Made by a program: the position numbers and the translations under genes. From Halichondria panicea (Eukaryota; Porifera; Demospongiae; Suberitida; Halichondriidae), in NCBI RefSeq assembly GCF_963675165.1, contig NC_087378.1, positions 2,763,525-2,827,524 on the forward strand: DNA of 64,000 nucleotides. Direction: 5' to 3'. How positions within the stretch are numbered: the first letter of the stretch is position 1; each line of letters begins with the position of its first letter. Below the pieces are notes generated by a model, which was given only the letters and a program-made list of their open reading frames with translations, had not been told where the DNA came from and did not search any database. Positions 46,453-59,500 of the stretch are shown here, piece by piece.

Positions 46453-46856
46453 TCAGTGGTCACAGTGTGGTTGTTCTGGTGTGGTCTTTGACTGTGGTGT
46501 AACACCTCAAGTTGACGTTCTTAGAGATTGTCTGGACTTATTGACGTTGTGAAGGTACATGGTCCTGCCTGTTGCCTGTTCCTAGCTCTTCCCTGTCGCT
46601 CTAGTCTTCAAAGCCTTTCTTCATAGCGTTGGTTGTTAGATTCATGATATGACTGATAGATAACGATCACAATTGCAACGTTTATCACTAGGTAGGGACT
46701 CACTTCGCTCGCCCCAATTTATATTCATGCACACCTGCATGTTATGACCTATTGCAACTCATTGATTTAATTTGATTCATAATTGATATATCTATATAAA
46801 AGAGCTTGTGGGAGTGTCTAAGCTAGTGAATTTTCTATTCTATAGCTAACAGTAGG

Positions 46857-48338
46857 ATGTGGGTTCTTAGTCTTGTTTGTTTTGAGGCCTTGCTCATAGG
46901 CCTAGTGTTCTCTCAAGAATTACCGGCAGATGCTTGTGAAAGATTGACTGAAGGAGATCTGGGAACCAGGGAGTTGTCTCAAACTGGTTTGGTGCCTGCC
47001 GCTATCGTAGCAGATGGTGATGGCAGTGCTGTTGTCTTTGCCCGCCTGATTCCTGGTAGTATAAACATTGTGTGTGAAGCCCAGCACGAGATTCGAGACA
47101 GATACAGATACACATCAGTTCTCTTTTCTTATGCCTGTTCTAGTGGTGCCATGGAATGTGATAATTCTACAATCACAGCCCAACTAACTTTGAGCTGTGT
47201 GGGTCGTGCCTGGTCTCTCAGTGTCCAGAACACTGATGCTTCTCCCCTAACACTAGCACCTTTGGCCACTGCTTCAACTTCACTAGCCTCTGCTTGTTCA
47301 TTGTGCATTCCTCCAACCGCTACTAGTATTGTTAGCGGTTTTGGTTTGGTGGTTTCAAACGTTACCCATTGTGTTGGTAAGTACCTGTCATTTACCAGTG
47401 CAAGCTTTTAATATGAACTGTTTTAATAGAATGTGAAAACTGTACTGTTGGTCTTGGACGCTGCTTTGGCGCAGATTTTACTGACCAGACTTGTTGCAAC
47501 TACTTTAACGAGAGTAGTTGTGTTGAAAACTGCCCTACAGGTCAGGTACCTGGTTCCAACTTTGTATGTGGTGGTGAGTTTGATTGACATGAGCCATTTG
47601 TCAAAATTATTATTGTTGGGATTAACGTTTTTAGCTGAATGTTCGACACTGAATGATGCAAACGGAGAGTTTTCGTATAGTGATGCTACAGGCATTGGTA
47701 GTGTGGCCACTCTTACGTGTAATAACGGTTTTCAAGCTAACAACTCACCAGCTACGTGTACCCAATCGGGTCAATCTGCTGACTGGAGGACTACCGCACC
47801 AAATTGCACACGTAAGTAGTGTGTATGTAGTGTGTATGCATGTTACTGCTATTTATTACGTCCATTGTTTCCCCAGCTCTCTGTGATCTGTTGCCTGTAT
47901 TGGTTAATGGAAACATTTCCTACACTAATCCCCCTGGCGAACTTGAAGCTGGCACCGAAGCAAATTACAACTGCGACCTAGGATTCCTGATAGATCCTGA
48001 GAATGGAAATACTAGAACATGTCTGACTGGTGGAACGTGGTCGGGCACTAGCCCAACATGCCGTGAGTCTACTGCACGTGTTTTGTAAAGCGGTGGTATT
48101 TGGTAGTTGATTTGTTGTGCATGCTATAGTTATTATCACCACTATATATAATAAATTTTTCGTATAATATTTGGTCTTTCACATGCATGCAGAGGCAGCT
48201 CCATCGATCTCATGTGACACTGGCTGTATCATCGGACTCGCAGTAGGAATACCATTATTGATCATTTTGATTGCACTGGTAGTTGTGCTTGTTACTGTCT
48301 TTTGTGTGAGCAGTAACAAGAAGAAAGGAGTTGTATAA
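46857..48338 (+). CDS. Secreted-start, single-pass membrane protein with two Sushi domains (paralog B)
   Basis: Five exons: 46857-47376, 47430 to about 47572, about 47636-47811, about 47876-48061 and 48193-48338. The plan is signal peptide (FEALLIGLVFS), the same N-terminal region as paralog A (ELPADACERLTEGDLG), Cys knot (CENCTVGLGRC..CCNYF), Sushi 1 (CSTLNDANGEFSY), Sushi 2 (LVNGNISYTN..TWSGTSPTC), a membrane helix (IIGLAVGIPLLIILIALVVV) and a very short basic tail, SSNKKKGVV. Compared with A it lacks the furin-like exon and the NPLY tail. Exons and short introns of the shared part are almost identical in DNA sequence, so the duplication is recent or kept alike by gene conversion. The 3' exons are different. 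Confidence 0.8.
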
Positions 48339-48827
48339 AACACACAATATTGTAACTCAAGATATAATTATATAGCTATAGTTTATATTAGCATGAGAGT
48401 GCAGCAGTTCTAGTTTTAGATGGTTTTTACACACTCAATGTAGAATGTGCTGTACATGTGATTACTCTATAGAGTCATGGACAGGTGAATATGATCTGTA
48501 AACATCCTTGCTAAAAACCAATAACAGATGAATCTGTTTAATTAGGCACAGCTACACATAGAGCATGCAAGCTGGTAATGTACTGTGTGATGCATGTAAT
48601 TATTTTTGTAGCTATAATAATTCATTTTATAGTAGTAGTATATAAATAATAATACCTATAAGGGTATTTATATAAATATAAATATAAATACCCTTATACT
48701 CTTGCACCTTTCAAGAGTATAAAGTATTGGAGGAAAGTCACTAGACTCAAAGTATTGCTTTTCACGTATGACCGAATTAGTTGTCAAAGAGAAAGTGATT
48801 TGAAAATGATGATTCCACCAGAATCTC

Positions 48828-51800
48828 TCATGTGTCCATTTGATTGGAAGGTTCACAATTACGAGCTCTTGTAGCACCTATAGCTACCAAGCAGTTTCTA
48901 TGGGTGAAGTTCATCTGAAGTAACTGGCCAACATCACACTTGTACTCAGAGATTGCTTCTTTTGAAAACCTAACAAATGAATATGTGTGTGTTTGTACGT
49001 GCCAACAATTACAAAGTGCACAGAGATTGTATTTGGCATTTGCAAATCCTTATGGGAAGGCACATATAATTATGGGTACATAAACATGTTGACTTGGTGA
49101 ATAACAGACTAAATCAATTATGCTGTAACCAACAGCATAGTTTACAAGAATTCCCCAAGTTCCAGGAATCGATATTCATTGGCATAACTAGACATAATTA
49201 TGCATGACAGCAGTTATAGGCTTTCTGATCGGAAAGTCAACACTTACACTTGCTGATTCAGCTGTTCAAAGGACTTCATATTCCAGATTCTGATCTGGTT
49301 GTCATGGCTACTTGAAGCCAACATAGCATTATCAGCACTGAACACCAGAGACGAGACGGGACATTTTCTAGCCGTGGGCGTGGGTTTAGGGCAATCGCTG
49401 ATCATACTTCCTGAGCCAAGGTCCCAGACTTTTAGTTCTCCACTTTCGTCTGAAAGGGAATAATATCGAGGGCGTATAAAGTTACTGTTGATACTGGTCT
49501 TACACGTATCACAAATTCAACACATTTTAGAGGAAGCCAATAAAATCTGCATGTTTGAAAACACACACTGACACTCTTTATGCTTCTGACAGTGATTGGT
49601 TGTGAGTAATTATTAATACTGGGGTGACCTAATTGAGGTGTCACTATTACAGCTGTAAACACAACCATGCATCGCAAACCACCTACACTGACAAGCCAAT
49701 GCACTAGGCACACACTTTGAACTATACTGTATAGGGGGTATGTTTCGAGGGTATAAACTTACGCTGATCAAGCATGTACCACGAACATTTATACCCAGGA
49801 ATTTAATATCACATGCTGCAAAAGGCTACCATTCCACGAAAATTAAATCTGCGAAAACGTTTTTAACATCCTTTCCGTGAAAGTTCATAGGTGAGGGTCT
49901 GGTATCAATAAGATCCACATAGCTGACTATTCAAAACAACAATAGCAACTATTTAGCAACTACATGTACTCACCTCCACTGACCAGCTGCTTGCCATTGG
50001 GAGAGAAAGCCAGGGATGTAATGGGTGACTTGCCACCTGACATCAGCCGAACACAGGTGCCACTCTGAATGTCCCAAAGTCGACATGTGCAATCACGTGA
50101 TCCCGTTGCCAAGTACTTACCATTGCAGTGAAACCTAGAAATCTGTGGGAGCCACAACACAAATACAACAAATTAATGTCATACAATCATAAACTTTGTA
50201 CAGTACTTTCACTAGGTGTACCAGGAGCCCATAAAGAGAAGGAGCGGCTAACTACGGGGATCACATCTCGTAAGTGATTATGACCGCATTTCCATATATG
50301 CAGGGTCACTAAGTGGTTGAATCCCTACACGTGTTATACGCAATGCAGGGATGCGGTTTGCAAGCACTTAGTCGCTTCCATACAATGCGGTTTGCAAGCA
50401 CTTAGTCGCTTCCATACAATGCGGTTTGCAAGCACTTAGTCGCTTCCATACAAGGAAGTGCGGTTTCACCGGCAATTACGAGATGTGATTCCTGAGTGTA
50501 CGTTGAAGTTAGCCGCTCCTTCTCTTTATGGGCTCCTGGGTGTACGTAGCTCTGGTAAGTTTTTAGGGCAGCAATAAACTCACATCGACACTAGCTGCGT
50601 GTCCAGCAAACACTCTGAGAGGAAACACCTGGTCAGTGCTCCAGAGTCGAGCCGTCCTGTCTAGCGATGACGAGACAAAGTACACGTCTACCGGACTGCG
50701 AGGAATGTAGGAATTAAAAGAAGATGTGCATGCATGTAGAGAATGATGTGTATATGACAACACCAACAGAATCAACATGAATTTTTCAAATAACATCCCA
50801 CTTGTTTATATAATATATAATTTCACTCTGGCTTTGGAATTAGTGTCTTTGCAACATTAAAACTTGTACACAAATGTGACTCACCTAAATGCCACGTCCC
50901 AGACTGGGTAGGTGTGGCCTCTATAAGACACCGTAGAGCATCGCGTGGGCGTGTCCCATAGTCTGATGGTACAGTCTTCCGAGCAAGAGAGAAGGTACTG
51001 CCCACTTGAGTCAAAGGTCACACCATACACTGAACCTTGATGACCACGAAGGATATGGTGATCAGACTGCAATTTGATTGGGTGATTACAGGCCATGTGA
51101 CTTAATTCTGTTGGTAACCGAGACCACAGATGCACCGATGAGTCAGCAAATCCACAAGCATAGATGTCAGAAAAAAGAGAGAGGCAAGCACAGTGAACAC
51201 TGCAAGACATGGAAGAGTACAAAACGTAATAAGCTGTTTGGTTCATATGCTCATTTAAGATTCAAGCAGTGCTCAAACTCAAATAGATACTGTATTAGTG
51301 GCGAGGGAGGCAATTGAAGTATGTTTGGCGATGTTCATGCAATTTGATGATCATGTTCATGTCAATATGTATCACATGCGATTATTGGCCCTGACCTTGA
51401 TTCGCCAAATTACTTTGTCACTAAATTTACCCGGGTATACTATAATGTGTGCAACAGGTTCATTATTCTAAACAAAGATTATAACCGCACACAGTACAAT
51501 ACCGTAAGACCTCGATTTAAAGCGGCACTTTTTAATAATTGTCAACGCAGCTGTCGCTATTTTTAGAGATCAAAAAATTGCTGGAGCAAATAAATTTTCT
51601 ACTTGCACCAGGCCCTGATAAATTATGCTTGGAATAATTTTAGCACAATGTCCATTTTTGGTAAAGATCATTACATTAAGTTTTGCATAACGACGTTTTC
51701 ATGGCAAAAAATGCTGAAGTTGAGGATCAGTTCAAGTCAGCAAGATAACACTGAGAATCATGGTTATATTAATTATGTCGTGTCTCAGTTGTGTGCTGTG

Positions 51801-54800
51801 TTTATGTCTACGTCTTAATTTTGTCTATAATTATTATGTTGCATTTTGGATCTTTTATGAGAATAATAGGCACATTTTTTCAAGAATTTGAATAATGGGT
51901 GAAAAAAAGAATAATTTATCAGGGCCTATCAATCACCCATTTAATATTTGGAACCCACATTTTCTCCCACTTGTGTTCGAAATCCTAAAATTGGATTATA
52001 GCGTTCACCTGTTACTGGGTGGGGAGAGCACTGTGTAGAGGGCCAGTGACGGAGGAGAGGGGGAGAGTTGCTGGGAGCACACAGCCAGCCTCTCACGAAG
52101 CTCAGCACGAGATGTCGAGCTGTAACAAATTACAGGTATTTGTGTACATGTACATGATGCAAGAGAAACATACATAGTGGTACATGAACATTGTAGGTCA
52201 GCATAAGATGTCGAGCTGTAAAAAACTGTACAAGCATTAATTTTGTGTACATGTACAAGTGAAACATACGTAGTGATAAATGAGCATGTATGTACAGTGC
52301 ATCCAGTTTAAAGAGTAAATTACATGTACCACATATTTGTGAGTTGTTGTATACTGTATTCCCCCGCTAAATTTGCATTCAGGTACTAGTTGTATGATTG
52401 AGTGTCCATAGCTGTCCATAGCCGGCAATGTTTACATAATTTAAATAACGCTCGACCTTTTTTTTTAGCAAAATGTTCTTAAAAAGCACCCTCTACTTAC
52501 AAACAAAATAAAATCCTGTATGACACCCTGTACAGAGTATGTTATAATTATTTAATCCTAAACTAACTGCCTAGTCATCATCCTTATCATCTAACTTGCC
52601 ACCATAGGCCTGGCCCCAAATTTTGCCTATTAGGCTATTCTTTAATTTGGCCTACCAGCTATACGGTATACATGTGCATGTTGACAATAAACATGTAACC
52701 TCAAAATCACCTGTCATTTTCCTCACTGGTGAAGACTGAAGACAAACTGTCCAAGTCAATGATACCAGTCGAGCTGATCTTACCGAAAGTAGATTTAACA
52801 ACATCATCCCTAGACGGCAACATTCGCAGCTCTCTTCGTGCTGAAGGTTTTCCCTGAGGGACGAGAAAAAAATTACTTGTGCATTTATTATACACACTCG
52901 CAAGGCTGCTGCAAACAGTACAGTCACAATACAAGTACGTACAGTGTATATACATACTTTGATTGTTGGTCCAGTCTCAAGCTGAGGAATTTTTGGTTTG
53001 ACAAAGATGAGCGAGTGACCACCTTTCTTCTGCTCAGTTTTCCCTGCGACCTCAGCATTGCTGATTGCAGTGTTCCCATAAACTGTGGCAGATCAAGTCA
53101 TTAAATAATGAGTTTTTGAACAATATTGTCTGTTTCGTATACAAGTCTTCTAGGGATTCAACCTAATTCTGTGCAAATGTAGCAGAATTATTAATACAGA
53201 GGCAAGTACATGTATAGTACATGTATTGACTACAGTACACGTACAATACAGGCTGGAAAACTATACAGTGCATTTGTAGACTCAGTGAGACTCACCATCA
53301 ATAGCTAGGTATCGCTGGACCAAACTGAGCAATCCTGGAGTTTCACATACCTGGGCAAAAAGTGGACAGGTATAATTATTTATGAGCACAGTACATTATA
53401 TTTGCACTATGCTTACTTGCGTAAAAATGATAAGTGGTAAATTGAGCAGGTGTGCATGCTTAAAAGTTTAAAAATGGAGGCACCGCCCAGGTATAGTTAC
53501 ACATACATGTGTCACCTGTAGGAACTGCATAAGCAACTGGAAAGTTGAATTGGACATTTTGAGAAAGAACTTTTGGTTTCTGAATTTCTTTACGAGCGAA
53601 CTGGTGCTCACTTGCTCGGCAGACACTACTTCGCTCAGTTCCTGTAGCTCTGACTGGTGGGTGGGACCTATTACCATGGAGAACTTGTCCAGAAACGATT
53701 CAGCTATAAAAATAGGGAGAATACATCTAATAAATGCGAGACATACATGTAGACTAAGGCAACGAAAGTTACAGTATGCATATAGAGGGGACAACATGCT
53801 GTGTCTTCTGTTACTAACCTACAGGGTGTATATGCTTCACAGCACATAGGGAAGCGTAGAAAGTAGATAGTTTGAAGATGCTATTATTCATGTATGTACC
53901 TATTCCTGAGTGCCCTCCGGCAATAAGGTCCAGGTAAACATGAACAAACACTGGGTAGAGGACCTGAGTCAGCTCCACCTTGTGAGCTGCATTGCAATCC
54001 ATACAGAATTGACTCAGCCTGCAGAGTAGTATGGACATGAACACTGAGTAACACTGGCAGGCCACAGTACTTATATATGTACACTGAATGTGACCTTACT
54101 ACAAATGTATGTACGACACAAAAAGACAAAAAAATGTATGCTAAACTTCCCCAATACAGACTCAGGTTGCGTACCTTTCAAAACTCTCCACACTGTCCAT
54201 AGGTTCTGTATCTCTGCCAAATGAACAATAATAATAATATTACATTTACAACATACACTGCACTTTTGTGCTTAACACAATGCAGGTATCGTTTAGCTCT
54301 AAGTAAACCCAAGCAGAGTGCATCAATCTGCCATGATATATCAGTATCATGACGGTTTACCACAATGTCAGCTGCATCTGAGGCCATGGTAGACCAGTAA
54401 CATGACGATTTAACAATGTCAGCTGCATCTGGGGCCATGATAGACTGATGGTTTACCACAACGTCAGCTGGATCTGAGGCCATGATAGACCAGTAACATG
54501 ACGGTTTACCACAACGTCAGCTGCATCTGAGGCCATGGTAGACCAGTAACATGACGATTTAACAATGTCAGCTGCATCTGGGGCCATGATAGACCAGTAA
54601 CATGACGGTTTACCACAACGTCAGCTGCATCTGAGGCCATGATAGACCAGTAACATGACGGTTTACCACAACGTCAGCTGCATCTGAGGCCATGGTAGAC
54701 CAGTAACATGACGATTTAACAATGTCAGCTGCATCTGAGACCATGATAGACCAGTAACATGACGGTTTACCACAACGTCAGCTGCATCTGGGGCCATGAT

Positions 54801-56346
54801 AGACCAGTAACATGACAGTTTATCACAATGTCAGCTGCATCTGAGGCCATGATAGACTGATGGTTTACCACAACGTCAGCTGCATAAAGCCAGCTGCATC
54901 TAGGGCCATGATAGGCCAGTAATGCAAACTAATGCCCCACCCCCCTACCGGGGATAGGTGGGGATTAGACCAATCATAATTATGATCTATTCTCCCTACC
55001 TTTGGGTATGTATTTGGTCTAATCCCCTGGTATTCCTAGTACAACATGGGGGTTCTGTGAGGATTAGACATCTAAGTCCCCTAGGTAGGGAAGCAATTTC
55101 AAGTATAATCTCTAATCCACACCTATCCCCGGTAGGGGGGGGGTGGAGCATTACTTGGACAAGTGCGTAACATGACGATTTAACAATGTCAGCTGCATCT
55201 AGGGCCATGAGATTAGACCAGTAACAGCCGGTTTACCACAATGTCAGCTGCATCTAGGGCCATGAGATTAGACCAGTAACAGCCGGTTTACCACAATGTC
55301 AGCTGCATCTAGGGCCGTGATAGACTAGTAACAGCCGGTTTACCACAATGCTAGCTGTATCTAGGGCCGTGATAGACTAGTAACAGCCGGTTTACCACAA
55401 TGTCAGCTTACACAGTGCAAAGGGCAGTGACACTGGTGTCAGTAGTAGCCTCCATCTCCACTGAACTATTGATAAGTAGCTCCTTAAGAGAATTAGTCCC
55501 ACCCACTCCTTGCTTCAGCATCACAGGATCATGCTACAAAAGGTACTTCTATTAATATTGCATATTGTGCTATTTAATAGTGACTGGAGAGTGTACAGCA
55601 ATTAATCCTGTATCACATCCGGTCCAGTAATTGCACGTTGTCATTGCATTGACAGTGTGCAATTACCTGTCAAGTAATTGCACACTGTTGATGACAACGT
55701 ATTGTTTTCGAATAACGGCCCGGCCGCGGCTGAAAAAATGCTGAGAACTTCAGGGATATAGCACGAGTAACAAGCAATGGCAAGGCTACTAATTGCACGA
55801 GGTGTAATCCCATATTGCATTCTTATACTATAAGTGGGTAGCATTGCGTCCTAGATAATAGAGTGCACCTAGTATAATTAATAGTGTGGTTATTGATTTC
55901 TAGTCGTGTATAGTGAAGTTCTCTGCAGTTTTTTTATTATCATTTTCAGCCACGGCCGTTATTCGAAAACAATACGTTGTCATTGACAACGTACAATTAC
56001 TTGACATTGCACATTGTCAATAACGACATGCAATTATTGAACCGGATGTGATACGGGATTAATTGCTCTACACTCTCCAGTCAATAGCACATCATACGAT
56101 TATCGTAAATGAAGCGCACCGCTTTTTATTTTCGACGCTAGTGAATGCAAAACAAGTAGCAAATTAATTTATATGGTCCTATATGGGAGAAATTTCCAAG
56201 TAGCACATAATTAAAAGGGGGCCTTAATTTCGAAGATTTACGGTCCTCACCCAAGAATAATTTTTGCTCTCTAACGTTCTCCTGACAGTGTTGAGAAGCT
56301 GATCCCCTCTGTTGTCAGATCTAACATATCTCTCAGTACTGGTCAT
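48828..56346 (-). CDS. TAF5L: TAF5L/TAF5-type WD40 subunit of SAGA/TFIID
   Basis: Exon 1 is 56251-56346 (MTSTERYVRSD..LLNTVRRTLESK), then 55412-55533 (VMLKQGVGG) and 54175-54213. Further exons read VELTQVLYPVFVHVYLDLI (the TAF5 N-terminal domain), FRNQKFFLKMSNSTFQLLM, a linker, and a WD40 propeller. WD40 phrases are ADSSVHLWSRLP, LRGHQGSVYGVTF, LLSCSEDCTIRLWD, YRGHTYPVWDVAF, SLDRTARLWSTDQVFPLRVF, LATGSRDCTCRLWD and NQIRIWNM. The C-terminal exon ends near 48828 (LLQMNFTHRNCLVAIGA). TAF5 scaffolds TFIID and TAF5L the SAGA/PCAF complex. The N-terminal layout with LKQG favours TAF5L, but some blocks look like TAF5. The gene is large because a minisatellite and MITEs expand its introns. Divergent from DUS3L, 222 bp apart. 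Confidence 0.82.
49729..49890. repeat. TACCGTATAGCGGGT-family repeat in a TAF5L intron
   Basis: It shares TATGTTTCGAGGGTATAAAC, CATGTACCACGAACATTTAT and GGCTACCATTCCACGAAAAT with the copy at 43918-44080. Confidence 0.65.
50216..50545. mobile_element. MITE with AGGAGCCCATAAAGAGAAGG ends in a TAF5L intron
   Basis: Left end GTACCAGGAGCCCATAAAGA; the right end inverts to GTACACCCAGGAGCCCATAA. Inside, a 35-bp unit with GCGGTTTGCAAGCACTTAGT is repeated in tandem about three times (50350-50455). A short relative lies at 323-396. Confidence 0.8.
52370..52535. repeat. Dispersed repeat shared with 8893-9325
   Basis: GCATTCAGGTACTAGTTGTA, GAGTGTCCATAGCT and CCTGTATGACACCCTG are also present between 8893 and 9325, in a TAF5L intron here and in intergenic DNA there. 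Confidence 0.55.
54340..55405. repeat. Minisatellite, ~60-bp unit, in TAF5L intron 2
   Basis: More than ten units contain GGTTTACCACAACGTCAGCT, GCATCTGAGGCCATG and TAGACCAGTAACATGACG. Units are lost or altered towards the right (CAGTAACAGCCGG variants). A MITE interrupts the array at 54923-55167. Open frames over the array are repeat artefacts. Confidence 0.9.
54923..55167. mobile_element. MITE inserted in the minisatellite with TAA duplication
   Basis: The ends carry ATGCCCCACCCCCCTACCGG and its inverse, and the insert breaks a minisatellite unit between CAGTAA and TAACATGACG. TAA (54920-54922 and 55168-55170) is present on both sides, the 3-bp target typical of PIF/Harbinger elements. Same family as 26702-27280. 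Confidence 0.8.
55567..56090. mobile_element. Foldback element in TAF5L intron 1
   Basis: Arms begin GTGCTAT and TGACTGGAGAGTGTA and contain GCAATTAATCC, ATCACATCCGGT, TTCGAATAACGGCC and ACAACGTATTGTTTTCGAA, mirrored on the other side. Each arm is about 150 bp around a central core of ~190 bp. A fragment of the family lies at 39715. Confidence 0.8.
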
Positions 56347-56568
56347 CTCAGTGGGTGTATTATGGTCACCTTAATGCTCTAAGGAGCCAGCAAAAGGAGT
56401 CTTTTCAACTGCAACTATGCTTTCCATTTGAAGCTCACCACATATTAATTCCAAATAAAGCCAACCGTTAGAATCCCTCCCAAAATCTCTGCGCTAACTC
56501 GCCACGACTCGCCACGTGGTCGACTTTTCACAAAAAGAATGCTGAGGAAGGGTCATTTCTTTTCAAAA
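56347..56568. promoter_or_regulatory. Divergent promoter region, TAF5L / DUS3L
   Basis: The 222 bp between the two start codons must contain both promoters. It includes CGCCACGACTCGCCACGTGG, a GC-richer, CACGTG-containing patch in otherwise AT-rich DNA. Confidence 0.45.
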
Positions 56569-59500
56569 ATGGCATCCCCTTTAGCTGAAACACTCATGGG
56601 TGCAAATCCCACCAGTAACGAGCCCCAGAAACGTCCGGGAGTAGCTGCTATAAAATCAGAGTGAGTGTACACAAACGTAATTGATTTTATATAAAATAAT
56701 GATTACTAGTGTCTATTTTTCAGATATGTTGTCAAGCCATCAGGCGAGCCCAAAAGTACTGAAGCAGGTTCTGCTGATGACACAGGTTCTGAGCAACCCC
56801 CTCCAGCCAAGAAAAGAAGGCGTGGTCAAAACAAGCACCGCCCTCGTCCGGCTATGCTAGCTACTTCTGACATGCTTTGCTCACACCTGTACTCCCCTAA
56901 TGAAGATTCCACAACCAAATGCCCTTTCGGAGACAGGTGTAGATACATGCATGACCTCCAGAGCTTTATGAATGCCAAGCCTCCTGATATCAGTGAGAAT
57001 TGTTACCTCTTCAAGTCATATGGAAAATGTCCATATGGCGTAGCTTGTCGATATGGAGCTAAACATTTGACTGTCGATCTCAAAAACATTGTCAATGAAG
57101 ATATATACGATTCTACGAGAGCAAAGAGTACATTCAACGTTCTGTCTAAAGTGCTGCAAGAACAATTGCGGAAAAGAACATTTGAGTTTGTGAGGAGTGA
57201 AGCACATCTAGGTCGAATTAAACAGCCTGTGAGCAAGGAAACCACTGACTCAACACATGTTAATAACTTGCAGAGTGCACAGTTAGTAGAAGGTGTACCT
57301 GCTCAAGAGGATTGTGTTGCAGCTCGTTGTACTGTATCTGAGGATGTACCGCTGGGTGGAAAGACTGATGAGGGGGTAATTAAACTGAGACCAGATGAAA
57401 AGAAAAAGGTTTGGCCGTGTAATTATTGCATGTACCGTTGGTTATACATCGTATTTATAAGTAATTAGTAATTATATATGTACGTGTATGTAGATTGCAT
57501 GTAAAGTACTATATTGAGATTCTACTCTCTTACAGTTTGACATAAGAGGAAAGCTCTATCTTGCTCCGTTGACAACGGTTAGTGTTTTTTCTGCGTGGAT
57601 ATACAAGTTTCTGATTAGTGCTCCAAACTTTCACATGTACAATGTAGCTTTCTGATATTTCTTGCAGGTGGGTAATCTTCCGTTCAGGCGTGTCTGTAAA
57701 GAACTTGGTGCTGATGTAACTTGTGGTGAAATGGCAATGGCAACCAAATTATTGCAGGTATAAAAAAAGTGTAGGTTGTAGAATGTTTGTGCCTCAATGC
57801 ACATGATATTGTAGTAGTTTTATAGACTTTGATACTGTCTTATCGTTCACTTATTTTGTACCCCTCATAGGGTCAGCAGAGTGAGTGGGCTCTTATTAAG
57901 AGACACGAGTCGGAGGACTTGTTTGGTGTGCAAGTATGTGGGGCTCACATTGACACGATGACACGATGTGCCGAGCTCATCAATTCTCAGGCTAACGTAG
58001 ACTTTGTTGACATCAACATTGGCTGTCCCATCGACATAGTCTTCAAAAAGGTGACTATTTAAGACGAGAAGTTTTTAAATGGTAGTGAGTTGCATTAGTA
58101 TGGTCTACAATCAAAAACCATGCCTGTATATAACAACCAATTTTTTTCACAATGTACATCTACTTGCAATAATTATATATGCCTTGTTGTGCGCATGCGC
58201 AAGCGATGTATACAGTAGTGTTTATGTGTCTGTGTAGACTGCTACAGGACCAAGGATCAACAAGTGCAAGATTTTCTATAGGCTTCTAGTAACGTTTTCT
58301 TAGATGTTTTGTTCTGGCTAGTTTTTGCTTACATGGAGTGTTGCTATTACTTAGTAGTTAACTCTGCACTAGAACGCTAGCAGCAAGAGTGAGAAGAGAG
58401 AGAGCTTTAAGGCTCTACTGGTGCAGCAGCCATTACTTTTTGACTTAGTCACTTTTGACATCCTTTTTAGCAACAATCATTGTCAATCATTTCCCCACAT
58501 AAAATTACTGAATTATGTTATGTAGATTTGACACATCCACCGAGGCATTAGCACCCGCGGTGCTTTCGTGCTCTGTGTCGCTTTTTCTCATGCATACTGT
58601 ACACTTTGGTATCGTTTTGTAATGTAAATATGTGACTCTAAATTAAATGTTCACCAGAGTACTTTAATTGTTTTTCCTCAGGGTGCTGGCTCTGCTCTAA
58701 TGGGCCGGGCCACACGGTTTGAGGGTATAGTGCGAGGTATGACTGAGGTATTAGACTTCCCTCTGACAGTGAAGATGAGAACTGGCATCTACAGCAAGAC
58801 TTCAACCGCACATAAACTTATTCCTAAGCTCAGAGATGGAGGAGTGTCTCTTGTGACGGTGAGTGTGGTTGTCTAAGGGAATACTAGCCACTGGATTGGA
58901 TTATTGAGTTCGATTGTTTCTTAGCTCCATGGTCGGTCTCGTGAGCAGCGCTATACCAAGATGGCTGACTGGGAGTACATCAACAGCTGTGCCCTTGCTG
59001 CCAGTCCCATGCCCCTGTTCGGTGAATAGTGAAGATGCTATACGTACAATTGGCTCATTTACTGTGCCTGTATACCCTTAGGCAATGGAGATATTCTTTC
59101 GTTTGAAGACTACAATCAACAAGTGGCAGGTGGAAACATTGCTGGGACCATGATTGCAAGGTGAAGATTAATTCTGTATGTACCATTGAAACCAGGACGC
59201 AACTACAATTTCATGCAATACTTTACAGAGGAGCGCTGATCAAACCGTGGATATTCACTGAGATCAAGGAACAGAGGCACTGGGATATTTCCTCATCAGA
59301 GCGTCTAGATATTCTCAGACGTTACGTGAACTATGGTCTTGAGCACTGGGGCTCAGATACACAGGTGGGATAGCACCTATTGTGACTGTATGGGAGGTAT
59401 TAATGCATTTGTATACTAGGGTGTGGAGAATACTAGGAAGTTTCTGATGGAATGGCTCAGCTTTTTGTACAGGTGAGCATGTTTGATAAGATTGTGTTGG

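Larger units (their letters stand above)
42628..46856. other. Gene-poor stretch with MITEs and transposon debris
   Basis: No host gene is supported between EXOSC6 and the second Sushi gene. Bases 42770-43050 look like a dispersed repeat (GGAGGCGTGCCGCGGTGCCACGG split by low-complexity TGTTTGTC). MITEs occur at 43355 and 43918, and a helicase-like scrap near 46400. The remaining open frames are short and featureless. Confidence 0.4.

Noticed and set aside
50370-50455. CRISPR-like short direct repeats
   Set aside because: Three contiguous 35-bp units without unique spacers, inside a MITE of a eukaryotic genome.
54178-55208. Several open frames with repeated DAADIV-like peptides
   Set aside because: Products of the ~60-bp minisatellite; the frames change between units.
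57016-57245. Minus-strand frames within DUS3L exon 2
   Set aside because: Antisense shadows of the zinc-finger exon.
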